From positions 1,116,001-1,180,000 of the forward strand of contig NZ_RBWU01000002.1 in NCBI RefSeq assembly GCF_003634705.1: 64,000 nt of DNA. The letters run 5' to 3'. Source of the stretch: Actinomadura pelletieri DSM 43383. Lineage in GTDB: Bacteria > Actinomycetota > Actinomycetes > Streptosporangiales > Streptosporangiaceae. The notes under the pieces are model-generated. The model did not search any database. It was given only the letters and a program-made list of their open reading frames with translations, and was not told where the DNA came from. Of the stretch, positions 44,244 to 52,195 are shown piece by piece; position 1 is the first letter of the stretch; each line of letters opens with the position of its first letter. The position numbers and the translations under genes are program-made.

Positions 44244-45068
44244 ATGAGCACACATGCGAGCGAACCACTCGTCCCACGGGAAGAACCCAGCGGCGATCTA
44301 TCACCAGGCCCGAGCGCAGTGCCCGCGGCACCCTTCTCCAGCGATTTCCTGTACTGGATCGCACTCGACTTCGCTGGCTCAGACCCAGCGGACATCGAAC
44401 GCTTCAACCGCTTCCACGACGAGACCCACGTCCCCGAAGTCCTTTCCAGGCATCCGGGCTTCGCGGCTGCGCACCGCTATGCCCTTCGCCGGCCAGACCC
44501 ACGTGGTGACTTCGGCGGAGGGTACCTGACGGCCTATGAGGTCCAGGACGAGCAGGCGGTCACCGATTACCTCACCGCAACGACCGCCGGCGAGCCCTAT
44601 TCGACAGACCCGCCGTTCTGGCCGGAGCTGCTCACCAACCGATGGCGGGTCGTCTACGAGAAGCTCGCGGAGACCGGGCCCTCGACGGGCACCCCGGACC
44701 TGATCTACATCATCGGGATCGACCCGCCCAGCGACATCGCCGACGACGAACTGGCCGAGTTCGACGCCTTCTACACCAACACCCATATGCCCGAGGCAGT
44801 GTCCAACGCGGGCTTCAGCCGCGGGACCAGATACAAGGTGCGGCACACACTGGAGCATCCGGCCCCCGGCTGCCCGTTCTACCTCGTCGTCTACGAACTG
44901 GCAGGCGACACCGACGAACTGCTCGCCGAAACGCAGCGCAAATTGGGCTGGGAAGGCCCCTGGTGGACCCAGGGCCCCACCTCCTGGACCAGACGCACAA
45001 CACCGTGGCGACTCTGGTACCGCCACATCTCGTCCACCTCCCCACCTGGGGCCCATCGGCATCCGTGA
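44244..45068 (+). CDS. Protein with two tandem Dabb/EthD-like domains
   Basis: 274 aa. Each half follows one pattern: FLYWIALDFAGSDPADIERF with NRFHDETHVPEVLSRHPGF, and LIYIIGIDPPSDIADDELAE with FDAFYTNTHMPEAVSNAGF. The (F/Y)xxxHxPE histidine repeated in both halves is typical of ferredoxin-like dimeric barrel domains (EthD, Dabb). A fused pair would form the dimer inside one chain (inference). The N-terminal 25 residues are Pro/Ser-rich and not conserved. ATG 44244 is the longest start. Substrate unknown; it lies in the decayed island. Confidence 0.8.
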   Translation: MSTHASEPLVPREEPSGDLSPGPSAVPAAPFSSDFLYWIALDFAGSDPADIERFNRFHDETHVPEVLSRHPGFAAAHRYALRRPDPRGDFGGGYLTAYEVQDEQAVTDYLTATTAGEPYSTDPPFWPELLTNRWRVVYEKLAETGPSTGTPDLIYIIGIDPPSDIADDELAEFDAFYTNTHMPEAVSNAGFSRGTRYKVRHTLEHPAPGCPFYLVVYELAGDTDELLAETQRKLGWEGPWWTQGPTSWTRRTTPWRLWYRHISSTSPPGAHRHP

Positions 45069-45133
45069 ACTAAGGCGTCATCTCATTTTGTGTATTGCGC
45101 GAAGCAGCCGAGGCCAGTGACGCCACCATCGCG

Positions 45134-45366
45134 CTTGACTCGATCACCATCGCCGTCCTCAAGGCGTACCGGGAGCAGCAGCGCAGAGCGGCCGGGGAGT
45201 GGGGCTGCCACCGGTCCGGTCGCACGACCTGCGGCATGGCACGGCGACCCTGCATCTGAAGGTGGGCCGAGATGAAGATCGTCCAAGTGATGCCGCTTCG
45301 GCTTGACTCGGTCACCATCACGGTCCTTAAGGGAAACCGAGAGCGCCTGGAGAGACTCAAACTCAA
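45134..45366 (+). pseudogene. Tyrosine recombinase fragments 2 and 3
   Basis: LDSITIAVLKAYREQQRRA at 45134, then in another frame LPPVRSHDLRHGTATLHLK (45205 on) with the catalytic HxLRH box, then back in the first frame MKIVQVM and a second LDSVTITVLKGNRERLERL from 45302. The same core segment is thus present twice, interrupted by frameshifts. The gene is broken and lies about 200 bp from tRNA-Lys, the usual target of such integrases. Confidence 0.7.
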
Positions 45367-45493
45367 CAAAGATCGCGAGCACATCCGGCTTAATAGTTCG
45401 AGCCCTCACAACTGCGACGGGCATGGCCCACAAAGTATGTCCCGATGCCCGGTTGGGCCCCAGGGGGCCTGGGGGAGACCCCAGATCGGGGGG

Positions 45494-45515
45494 TTTGGGG
45501 GGTCGTCCCCCCAAA
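45494..45515 (-). terminator. Terminator of tRNA-Lys
   Basis: TTTGGGGGG-TCGT-CCCCCCAAA, a perfect 9-bp stem with a 4-nt loop, 57 bases downstream of the tRNA 3' end. Confidence 0.75.
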
Positions 45516-45571
45516 GGACACCACAGAAACGGGAAGCCACCCCAAAGGGGTGGCGAACAGGACTGGGCGAG

Positions 45572-45644
45572 TGCGCCGTCAGGGACTTGAACCCCGAACC
45601 CGCGGATTAAGAGTCCGCTGCTCTGCCAATTGAGCTAACGGCGC
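45572..45644 (-). tRNA. tRNA-Lys(CTT)
   Basis: 73 nt with a full cloverleaf: acceptor GCGCCGT/ACGGCGC, D-arm GCTC/GAGC, anticodon stem GCGGA/TCCGC with loop CTCTTAA (anticodon CTT), and T-arm CGGGG-TTCAAGT-CCCTG (one G-T pair). CCA is not encoded. Recombinase remnants lie just downstream. Confidence 0.96.
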
Positions 45645-45715
45645 GTGTCGGTGGGCCTTCGGCCCGCTGCGACAGGAAGAACAGTATCAGGAGCTGTGGA
45701 CCTGTGCGAATCGGT

Positions 45716-46285
45716 TTAGTCGCGGGCGGGCAGGACGCTGACCATGCCGCGCCAGAGGGCGATGGCGGTGGCGCGGGAGCTGACGCCGAGCTTGGAGTAG
45801 ATGCGGTTGACGTGGTTCTTGACGGTCTTCTCGCTGAGGAAGAGCTGGCGGGCGATCTCGCCGTTGGAGCGGCCGGTGGCGATGAGGTCCATGACCTCGG
45901 ATTCGCGGGCGGACAGGCCGAGGGAGGTCCGGGAGGCGTCGCGGACGCTGCGGATGAGGTCGGGGACGGTGAAGGAGCCGGGGACGAGGTGGCCGCAGGC
46001 TCCGGCGCGGAGGGCGTCCTGGACGGCGGGGTGGTCCTGGGCGGCGAGGACGAAGACGCGGGCGGTGTGGCTGAGGGGGCCGGCGTGGTCGGCGGCGGCG
46101 GCGTCCAGCAGGACGATGTCGGGCCGTAGGCGTTCGGCGAGGGAGAGGGCCGTGGCGGGGTCGGGAGTGTCGGCGACGACGCGGAGTTCGTCGCCGGCGT
46201 CGAGCAGCGCGGTCACGTCAGCGCGGACCTGGGGGTCGCCGTCCACCACGAGGACACGCAGTGGGGCGGTCTCGTCGACACTCAT
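45716..46285 (-). CDS. NarL/LuxR-type response regulator, shortened receiver
   Basis: 189 aa. The receiver (about 8-110) keeps VVDGDPQVR and the phospho-acceptor Asp in [13 protein letters not shown], but the region after it is shorter than normal and the switch Lys is replaced in [10 protein letters not shown]. The LuxR HTH is complete ([40 protein letters not shown]). No kinase is adjacent. It lies between two tRNA genes in the same direction. Orphan regulation or cross-talk with a distant kinase is likely. Confidence 0.9.
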   Translation of the reverse strand: MSVDETAPLRVLVVDGDPQVRADVTALLDAGDELRVVADTPDPATALSLAERLRPDIVLLDAAAADHAGPLSHTARVFVLAAQDHPAVQDALRAGACGHLVPGSFTVPDLIRSVRDASRTSLGLSARESEVMDLIATGRSNGEIARQLFLSEKTVKNHVNRIYSKLGVSSRATAIALWRGMVSVLPARD

Positions 46286-46364
46286 CCGTTGCCTCTGGGT
46301 TGGCTTTTATAGGGACGGAGCATAACGGGCCGATCATTCTGAGTCGATGGAGCCGGAACGCGAA

Positions 46365-46392
46365 AGGCCCCGGCCGGGTGGGGCCGGGGCCT
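46365..46392 (-). terminator. Terminator of tRNA-His
   Basis: AGGCCCCGGCC and GGCCGGGGCCT, 11-bp perfect stem with a 6-nt loop, followed on the minus strand by a short T stretch, eight bases past the tRNA. Confidence 0.75.
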
Positions 46393-46400
46393 GCGATGAG

Positions 46401-46474
46401 GGTGAGTGAGGGGACTTGAACCCCCGACATCTTGGACCACAACCAAGTGCTCTGCCAGCTGAGCTACACCCACC
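46401..46474 (-). tRNA. tRNA-His(GTG)
   Basis: 74 nt including the encoded extra G at position -1 typical of tRNA-His. Acceptor GTGGGTG/CACTCAC (one G-T pair), anticodon loop TTGTGGT with GTG, T-arm GGGGG-TTCAAGT-CCCCT and discriminator C. It lies 56 bp downstream of orn in the same direction. Confidence 0.96.
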
Positions 46475-46529
46475 ATGGCCGGGATCGGGTACCCGGCTCC
46501 CAGTAGTGTAGCGGTTCCGGGAGGGTGGG

Positions 46530-47126
46530 TCAGCCGGAGGCGATCCTGGCGGCGACGGCGCGGGCGGTCTCGGAGTCGGGGCCGGGCTGCGGAACGAAGA
46601 CGGCGGCGCGGTAGTAGCGCAGTTCCTGGATGCTCTCGGTGATGTCGGCGAGGGCCCGGTGGCCGCCCTTCTTCTCCGGGCTGGCGAAGTAGACGCGCGG
46701 ATACCAGCGGCGGGCCAGTTCCTTGATGGACGACACGTCCACCATCCGGTAATGGAGGTGGCCGTCGAGGGCGGGCATGTCCCGGGCGAGGAACGAGCGG
46801 TCGGTGGCGATGGAGTTGCCGCACAGCGGCGCCTTGTTGGCCTCTTTGACATGGCCCTTGATGTAGCCGAGGACGATGTCCTCGGCCTCGGCGAGGGTGA
46901 CGCCGGAGGGCAGCGCCTCCAGGAGACCGGACGTGGTGTGCATGTCCCGCACGACCTGCGTCATCTGGGCGAGCGCCTCCGGCGGGGGCTTGATGACGAC
47001 GTCGACGCCCTCGTCGAGAATGTTCAGCTCACTGTCGGTGACCAGCGCGGCTATCTCGATGAGCGCGTCCCGGCGCAGGTCGAGTCCCGTCATTTCGCAG
47101 TCGATCCAGCAGAGCCGCTCGTTCAT
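46530..47126 (-). CDS. orn: Oligoribonuclease
   Basis: 198-aa DEDDh 3'-5' exonuclease that degrades 2-5-nt RNA, including pGpG from c-di-GMP turnover. Exo I is [20 protein letters not shown] (Asp, Glu), Exo II is [17 protein letters not shown] (Asp), and Exo III is [15 protein letters not shown] (His, Asp). The length is usual. Its position directly ahead of tRNA-His is the common actinobacterial arrangement. Confidence 0.97.
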   Translation of the reverse strand: MNERLCWIDCEMTGLDLRRDALIEIAALVTDSELNILDEGVDVVIKPPPEALAQMTQVVRDMHTTSGLLEALPSGVTLAEAEDIVLGYIKGHVKEANKAPLCGNSIATDRSFLARDMPALDGHLHYRMVDVSSIKELARRWYPRVYFASPEKKGGHRALADITESIQELRYYRAAVFVPQPGPDSETARAVAARIASG

Positions 47127-47178
47127 GGGTTCACCCTACGGCCATGAACGGTCCTGTGGGTCACCGAGTTGGAACGAA

Positions 47179-47829
47179 TTAACTGGTCACGCGGCGGGCG
47201 ATGTGCCCGGGTACGGGGATTCCGGGACGCAGGGCGGGATCGGGGACCGGGGCGCCGATGGACTGGTGTACGGGTAGCGTCCCGGCCCAGATGTCGAGCG
47301 CGTAGTCCTCGTCCTCGTCCTTGGGGCCGCCCTCACGGATTTTGACGGACGCCTCGTCCAGGGAGAGGGCGAGGACGGCGACCGCCGCCATTTCCTTACG
47401 GGTGGGCAGGCGGGCGATGTCCCATTGGCCGGGGGTCAGGTTCTCGGTGATGGCGCGGAGACCGGCCGTCTTCTCGTCCTCGTCGTCCACACGGCGGGGC
47501 CTGCCGTAGATCACCGCGCTGCGGTAGTTGACGGAGTGGTGGAACAGGGAACGGGCGACGACGAGGCCGTCCAGGTGGGTGACGGTGACGCAGATGTCGT
47601 CGGACGGCCCGGCCCGCAGGCTGCTCGCCCCGGTGGACCCGTGGACGTAGAGGGTGTCGTCCAGCCGCCCGTAGCCGGTGGGGATCACCCGCGGGGAGCC
47701 GTCGACGATGACGCCGAGGTGGCAGATCATGCCGTCGTCGAGGATGTCGTAGAGGACGGAGCGGTCGCCGGTGGACCGTTCGGGGAGCCTGCCGAGCCTG
47801 GTCCGGGCGGTCGAGGAGAGTGCCTTCAT
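47179..47829 (-). CDS. PPOX-class flavin-dependent protein
   Basis: 216 aa. The split-barrel fold shows in LYDILDDGMICHLGVIVDGS with PRVIPTGYGRLDDTLYVHGS, ICVTVTHLDGLVVARSLFHH and SVNYRSAVIYGRPRRVDDED. This matches the pyridoxamine-5'-phosphate-oxidase-related group, often found divergent from MocR regulators in actinomycetes. It starts at ATG 47829, 69 bp from the MocR gene, with repeated AAGTGG motifs between them. It is probably controlled by that regulator and linked to vitamin B6 or flavin chemistry (inference). Confidence 0.91.
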   Translation of the reverse strand: MKALSSTARTRLGRLPERSTGDRSVLYDILDDGMICHLGVIVDGSPRVIPTGYGRLDDTLYVHGSTGASSLRAGPSDDICVTVTHLDGLVVARSLFHHSVNYRSAVIYGRPRRVDDEDEKTAGLRAITENLTPGQWDIARLPTRKEMAAVAVLALSLDEASVKIREGGPKDEDEDYALDIWAGTLPVHQSIGAPVPDPALRPGIPVPGHIARRVTS

Positions 47830-47849
47830 GTCCGTTTACGCTAGGAAGG

Positions 47850-47899
47850 AAGTGGCCTGGTCGGTAGGGCCACTCGGGGCGTACAACGGGAGACCACTT
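47850..47899. promoter_or_regulatory. MocR-type operator cluster
   Basis: AAGTGGCC (47850-47857), its inverted copy GGCCACTC (47868-47875) and GACCACTT (47892-47899). The last two share orientation with a 24-bp step. Mixed direct and inverted sites fit PdxR/MocR binding. Confidence 0.45.
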
Positions 47900-49377
47900 T
47901 GTCGATCGACCTGCCGCTCGTCGTCGACCGGGACGCGGACGAGCCGATGAGCGCGCAGCTCGCGGGCCAGTTGCGCGCGGCGATGGGCGAGGGACGGCTG
48001 GCGGCGGGGGAGCGGCTTCCGGCGAGCAGGGCGCTGGCCGGGTTGCTCGGGGTGAGCCGGACGGTCGTGACGGCCGCGTACGAGCAGCTGTACGCGGAGG
48101 GCTGGCTGGAGGGACGGCACGGCTCGGGGACGTATGTGACCGACGGCGTCGTCGCCTCACGGGCGCCGCGGCGGACGCCGAAGACGAGGACCCTCCGGCG
48201 GGCGGCGTCTCCCGGGGAGATCGACCTGAGACCGGGCCTGGCCTGGGTGGGGGCGCTCGACACCCCGGCGTGGCGGCGGGCGTGGCGGCTCGCGTCCGGC
48301 ATGCCGCCGCAGCAGCGCCAGGATCCGCACGGCCTGCCCGGCCTGCGGGTCGCGCTGGCCGACCACGTCAGGCGCAGCCGGGGCGTGGCGTGTCCGGTGG
48401 ACGGGCTGCTGGTGACGAGGGGCGCGACGAACGGGCTGGACCTGCTCGCCGCGACCGTCGTGCGCGCCGGCGACCGGGTCGGGGTGGAGGAGCCCGGCTA
48501 CCTGCGGGCACGGGCGGTCCTGGCGGCGCGGGGCGCGGAGCTGGTGCCCTGCCCGGTCGACGAGCACGGCCTCGTCGTCGACGGCCTCCCGGACGATCTG
48601 CGGCTCGTCTACACGACGCCGTCGCACCAGTTCCCCATGGGGGGCGTGCTGCCCGTTCCGCGCCGCCGGGCCCTGCTGGCGTGGGCGCGGCGCACGGGCG
48701 CGATCGTCGCCGAGGACGACTACGACGGGGAGTTCCGGTACGACGTGGCGCCGCTGCCCGCGCTCTACGGCCTGGACCCGGAGGTCGTCGTCTTCCTCGG
48801 CACGACGTCGAAGATCCTGACCGCGGACATGGGGGTCGGCTGGCTGGTGGGCCGCCCCGACCTGGTCGCCGACATCGCGCTGCGCCGCGAGGAGCTGAAC
48901 GACCGGACGGCCGTCGTGCCGCAGGACGCGCTGCGGATCCTGCTGGAACGTGGTGATCTGGACCGGCATGTCCGCCGGATGCGCGGGGAGTACGCGCGGC
49001 GGCGGAACGTGGTGGTCGACACGTTGGAGGGGGTGCCCGTGCGCGGTGACACGGCCGGGCTGCATCTCGTCGTGGAGGTTCCGGCGCCGGTCGCACGGTG
49101 GGTCGTCGGAGCGGCTGCGGAACGGGGCGTCCTGGTGGAGACCCTGGAACATCACCATCTGGGGCCGTGGCGGGCGTCGGGCCTGGTCATCGGGTACGGC
49201 ACGGCCGCCGACCCGGCGGAGCTGCGCAAGGGCTGCGCGGTGGTCCGCGAACTCGTGGAACGCGGTCAGGTGGGACGCGGTCAGGTGGGACGCGGTCAGG
49301 TGGGACGCGGTCAGTCGGGACGCGGTCAGTTGGACATGGCCGGCGGGCCGACCGGCACGGGCCCCGAGGCCGGTTGA
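47899..49377 (+). CDS. MocR/PdxR-type regulator (GntR HTH fused to aminotransferase fold)
   Basis: 492 aa. The N-terminal GntR winged helix is LAAGERLPASRALAGLLGVS with RTVVTAAYEQLYAEGWL and GRHGSGTYV. The fold-type I PLP domain (about 115-450) has GLPGLRVALADHVRRSRGVA, DDYDGEFRYD and the PLP lysine in FLGTTSKILTADMGVGWLVG. Family members sense PLP. The TTG start 47899 has GGGAGA upstream. The C-terminus ends in five tandem RGQVG-type pentapeptides from a 15-bp repeat, and the last 52 bp overlap the convergent amidase-like gene. Confidence 0.92.
   Translation: MSIDLPLVVDRDADEPMSAQLAGQLRAAMGEGRLAAGERLPASRALAGLLGVSRTVVTAAYEQLYAEGWLEGRHGSGTYVTDGVVASRAPRRTPKTRTLRRAASPGEIDLRPGLAWVGALDTPAWRRAWRLASGMPPQQRQDPHGLPGLRVALADHVRRSRGVACPVDGLLVTRGATNGLDLLAATVVRAGDRVGVEEPGYLRARAVLAARGAELVPCPVDEHGLVVDGLPDDLRLVYTTPSHQFPMGGVLPVPRRRALLAWARRTGAIVAEDDYDGEFRYDVAPLPALYGLDPEVVVFLGTTSKILTADMGVGWLVGRPDLVADIALRREELNDRTAVVPQDALRILLERGDLDRHVRRMRGEYARRRNVVVDTLEGVPVRGDTAGLHLVVEVPAPVARWVVGAAAERGVLVETLEHHHLGPWRASGLVIGYGTAADPAELRKGCAVVRELVERGQVGRGQVGRGQVGRGQSGRGQLDMAGGPTGTGPEAG
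49261..49335 (+). repeat. 15-bp minisatellite, five units
   Basis: Units start at 49261, 49276, 49291, 49306 and 49321 with consensus CGCGGTCAGGTGGGA; the first three are identical. In frame they encode RGQVG x3, RGQSG and RGQLD at the end of the MocR protein. Copy number can change without a frameshift. Confidence 0.85.
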
Positions 49378-50054
49378 CGGCGTGCGGGAGGCGGCGAGTC
49401 GCCCTGCGGCGGACGGACGGGCTCCGGCGCGCGTCCGGACAGGGGATGGCGGCGCGTCGTGGTCGCGGGATCCGGCAGGCGCGGACGGGGCTTCGGGATG
49501 GGGGCGACCGGGGTGTCCGGGCCGGTGATGCGGCGGATGTCGATGGCACCGGGGTCGGGACGGTCGAGGAGCGGTACCTGGGACGCTCCATAATGACCGC
49601 CGCGCGCCCAGTCCTTGCGGCCGCGGCTCGCGTGGTAGGACTGCGGGGACGGCAGGGGCGGTCCGGCGGGCCAGCGGCGCCCGACGCCCCAGGCGTCCAG
49701 CCACTGGACGATCGCGTCCAGGCCGCAGAGCGGCGCCCCGGTGAACGGGACCCGGGACTGGCCGATCACCATGATCTGCACGCAGACCCGGCCCTCGCGG
49801 CCGACGGGCGCGCCGAGCAGCCGGGCGGCCCGGGTGGCGGGCAGGAGTTGGACGATGTCGCCGGTGCCGGGATGCCAGACGAGATGCGACGGCCGGTCCT
49901 CCTTGATCAGGTCGGCGGCCGCCGAGCGGGCGGAGACGGCGCGCGGGTCGTGCTCGCCGACGCACCACACGGCCCGTGGAGCACCCCCTTTGAGCGCCCC
50001 GCCGTCCTGTCGTGCCGGCATGCGGCCGGCTCCTGGCAGCCATGCGTCTGCCAC
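49326..50054 (-). CDS. N-acetylmuramoyl-amidase-like protein (tentative)
   Basis: 242 aa from GTG 50054, chosen for GGGGGGA seven bases upstream. A central domain of about 125 aa reads PSHLVWHPGTGDIVQLLPAT, GREGRVCVQIMVIGQ, CGLDAIVQWLDAWGV and GHYGASQVPLLDRPDPGAID. The order (His near the start, then VCVQI, then HYGxSQVPxxxHxDPGAID) resembles peptidoglycan amidase-like actinobacterial proteins, though the last histidine reads Leu-Asp here. No signal peptide is evident. The C-terminal 70 residues are Pro/Arg-rich, and its 3' end overlaps the MocR gene. Confidence 0.75.
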   Translation of the reverse strand: MADAWLPGAGRMPARQDGGALKGGAPRAVWCVGEHDPRAVSARSAAADLIKEDRPSHLVWHPGTGDIVQLLPATRAARLLGAPVGREGRVCVQIMVIGQSRVPFTGAPLCGLDAIVQWLDAWGVGRRWPAGPPLPSPQSYHASRGRKDWARGGHYGASQVPLLDRPDPGAIDIRRITGPDTPVAPIPKPRPRLPDPATTTRRHPLSGRAPEPVRPPQGDSPPPARRQPASGPVPVGPPAMSN

Positions 50055-50498
50055 GGTGCGTCCCCCCAATCGGGCGGTCTAGCCCCGAATGGTCTAGTCC
50101 TCGTCGATGACCCGGCGGGACCTCAGTAGTCCAGCTCGCCGCCGTGGGCCGGATATGACGGCTATCGACCTCCGCGCGGGGTAGAGACCACTCTGCTCGG
50201 GTGTCGTCGCAGATGCGTACCCCGGGCGCCTCTTAAATCCACCTGGTCTCCCCCTTTTCCTGAGAGATTCTCGCGGAATCGCCCGGCCTGCCCGGGTTGT
50301 CATGACATTGTCGCAGGTCAATGCCAAAACTGAAGGTCAGGTGGAGCCTCGCTGCAAGTCGGCCGGAAGTGGCCGACGGAGGACGGGCCCGCGCGGGCGG
50401 ACCCGGGGCGTCCACGCCTGTCACCTGCGAAGGGTGACCGTCGGCGAGCGCTCCGACCCGGTCGGCGCCGCACCTCCGCCGACCCGGGCCTCCGGGGG
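50055..50498. other. Long interval with terminator and unassigned leader
   Basis: 444 bp without a gene. The part next to 50499 holds GC-rich palindromes and a stem-loop. The part next to the amidase-like gene would be its leader, but no known riboswitch consensus was recognised. Confidence 0.45.
50420..50438 (-). terminator. Stem-loop after the sigma-like gene
   Basis: GTCACC-N7-GGTGAC, 61 bases beyond the stop at 50499; a short stem without a U-run. Confidence 0.4.
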
Positions 50499-51971
50499 TC
50501 AGCAGAAGTAGGACGCGGACGCCGAATCGCCGGACGAGAAGCGCACGTATCCGGTCTGGCCGCCCAGGCAGAGGGTCGGCTCGTCGCGCGCCACCGGAAC
50601 GCCGCGGGTCTCTCCGGCGGCGAGGCGCCCGGAACCGCCCGCCTGGACGGGCCCGGACGTGCCGGTCACCCGCCAGCTCACGGGCCCGCCGACCGCGGTG
50701 ATCGTGATCATGCAGAATTCCCTGCCCCGCATGTCACAGCCCTCCACCGACAGATCGCCGGGCGTCGGAGGCCGGGGCGCGTCGGTGTTCGGAGGCGGTG
50801 ACGGGGCCTTGGTGGTCGGCGTCTTCGACGGGGTCTTGGAAGGCGTCTTCGACGGCGACTTCGACGGAGACCTGGTCGGCGACGGCGAGCCGATCGTGGG
50901 GGACGGGTCGGTCGGTGTCGGCTCGACGCCACCCGAGCTCGGCGCACCGCTGCGGGACGCGCCCGGACCGGTCGCCGAGGCGCTCGTGCCACCGTCGCCG
51001 CCGAGCCACGACAGGGCGCCGACGACCAGGACCGCGCCCCCGAGGGCCACGGCGACGGCGCCGATGAGCGGGCCGCGCCGCCGCGGCGACCGTTCGCGGG
51101 CGCGCGCGGGCGACGGCTCGTAGGGGAGCGGCCAGCCGTACTCGTCGAACGGCTCGGTCCAGGCGGCGATGGCGCGCCGGTTCCCGGCCCGGTCCTCGGC
51201 GGTCGCGGCGGTCAACACGTCCAGCCGCAGATCGGCGGGGATCGCCGCGATCGGCAGGACGGACAGCAGCCGGTCGGCGGGCAGCGCCGGCGTCTCGCGC
51301 TCGCCGCACACCGGGCAGCTCGCGACATGCCGGACGAGCGACGTCGAGGTCTGCGGGGACAGCGGCCACGACTCGGTCAGCGCGGAGACGCTGGGGCAGT
51401 CCTTCCAGTGGTTCTGCGCGATGAGGGCCGCGTGCAGCGCGGCGGCGAGGTCCTCACGGGCACGCTCCACCAGCGCGAGGGTCTCCTCCAGGGGGATGCC
51501 GAAGACACCGGCCAGGTCCACCTCGTCCAGCTCGTGCCGCACCGACAGGTCGATCGCCTCGCGCTGCCGCCCGCTCAGCGCGGCGAGCGCGCTGTGCGCG
51601 AGCAGCCGCCGCTCCTCGCGGCGGGCGAGCTGCTCGTCGGTCAGATGGTCGTCGGCCTCCGGCGCCTCCTGCCCGGTGTGCCGGTTCGGGCTGTCGCGGC
51701 GGCGCATGCACTCCTTGCGGGCGACCGCGTACAGCCAGCCGCGGAGCCGGTCCGGTTCGGTGAGCCGGTCGATGTGCTCGCGGGCGGCGATGACGACGTT
51801 GCGCAGCGCCCCGGCGGCCTCGACCCGGTCACGGAGCAGCCCATGGCAGTAGTCATAGAGGAACGGGGCATATGTGTCGTAAACCTCGGTCAGCGCGATG
51901 ACGTCCCCGGCTCGCAGCGAGTCCGCGAGCCTGAGGTCGTCGTCCCGCCCGGGTCCTGGCTCACCGGCCAC
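50499..51971 (-). CDS. Membrane-anchored sigma-70-like protein, copy 2
   Basis: 490 aa. Cytoplasmic N-terminal half: sigma region 2 (LTEVYDTYAPFLYDYCHGLL, DRLRGWLYAVARKECMRRRD), region 4 (LSGRQREAIDLSVRHELDEV), then an anti-sigma-like zinc motif LVRHVASCPVCGE. One membrane helix follows (LIGAVAVALGGAVLVVGALSW, about 305), then a Ser/Thr/Pro linker of SPSK/TPSK repeats and an extracellular beta domain with Cys (CDMRGREFCMITITAVGGPV). GTG 51971 is chosen over GTG 52118: GGGAGGG precedes it and it aligns with the start of its tandem paralogue. Confidence 0.85.
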   Translation of the reverse strand: MAGEPGPGRDDDLRLADSLRAGDVIALTEVYDTYAPFLYDYCHGLLRDRVEAAGALRNVVIAAREHIDRLTEPDRLRGWLYAVARKECMRRRDSPNRHTGQEAPEADDHLTDEQLARREERRLLAHSALAALSGRQREAIDLSVRHELDEVDLAGVFGIPLEETLALVERAREDLAAALHAALIAQNHWKDCPSVSALTESWPLSPQTSTSLVRHVASCPVCGERETPALPADRLLSVLPIAAIPADLRLDVLTAATAEDRAGNRRAIAAWTEPFDEYGWPLPYEPSPARARERSPRRRGPLIGAVAVALGGAVLVVGALSWLGGDGGTSASATGPGASRSGAPSSGGVEPTPTDPSPTIGSPSPTRSPSKSPSKTPSKTPSKTPTTKAPSPPPNTDAPRPPTPGDLSVEGCDMRGREFCMITITAVGGPVSWRVTGTSGPVQAGGSGRLAAGETRGVPVARDEPTLCLGGQTGYVRFSSGDSASASYFC

Positions 51972-52164
51972 GGAACCCTCCCAGTCGAAAATCTCGGCGT
52001 CGTTGATCGAGCCCCCGTGAGCGCCGGCATCCGCCGGGTCACTCTTGGTTGCCTGATCTTGCCACCAAGTGACTGGGATATCTCCCCTATGGGGGGATTT
52101 AAGTGACGATGACGGCACATTCCGTGGCCATCTCGCCTAGTCAACGGCCGGTTCTGGCCACCGA

Positions 52165-52180
52165 CGTGATCTACATCACA
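52165..52180. promoter_or_regulatory. CRP-like site CGTGA-N6-TCACA
   Basis: CGTGATCTACATCACA fits the CRP/FNR consensus TGTGA-N6-TCACA with one mismatch. It lies between the two sigma-like paralogues. Confidence 0.5.
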
Positions 52181-52195
52181 TCGGTCTCCATGGCC

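Larger units (their letters stand above)
45069..45571. other. Right border of the decayed island up to tRNA-Lys
   Basis: About 500 bp without an intact gene. It contains recombinase remnants (45134-45366), a GC-rich tract and the tRNA terminator at 45494-45515. Confidence 0.5.

Noticed and set aside
50055..50498. c-di-AMP or glycine riboswitch upstream of the amidase-like gene
   Set aside because: A long leader before a cell-wall gene prompted the check, but the known consensus segments were not found.
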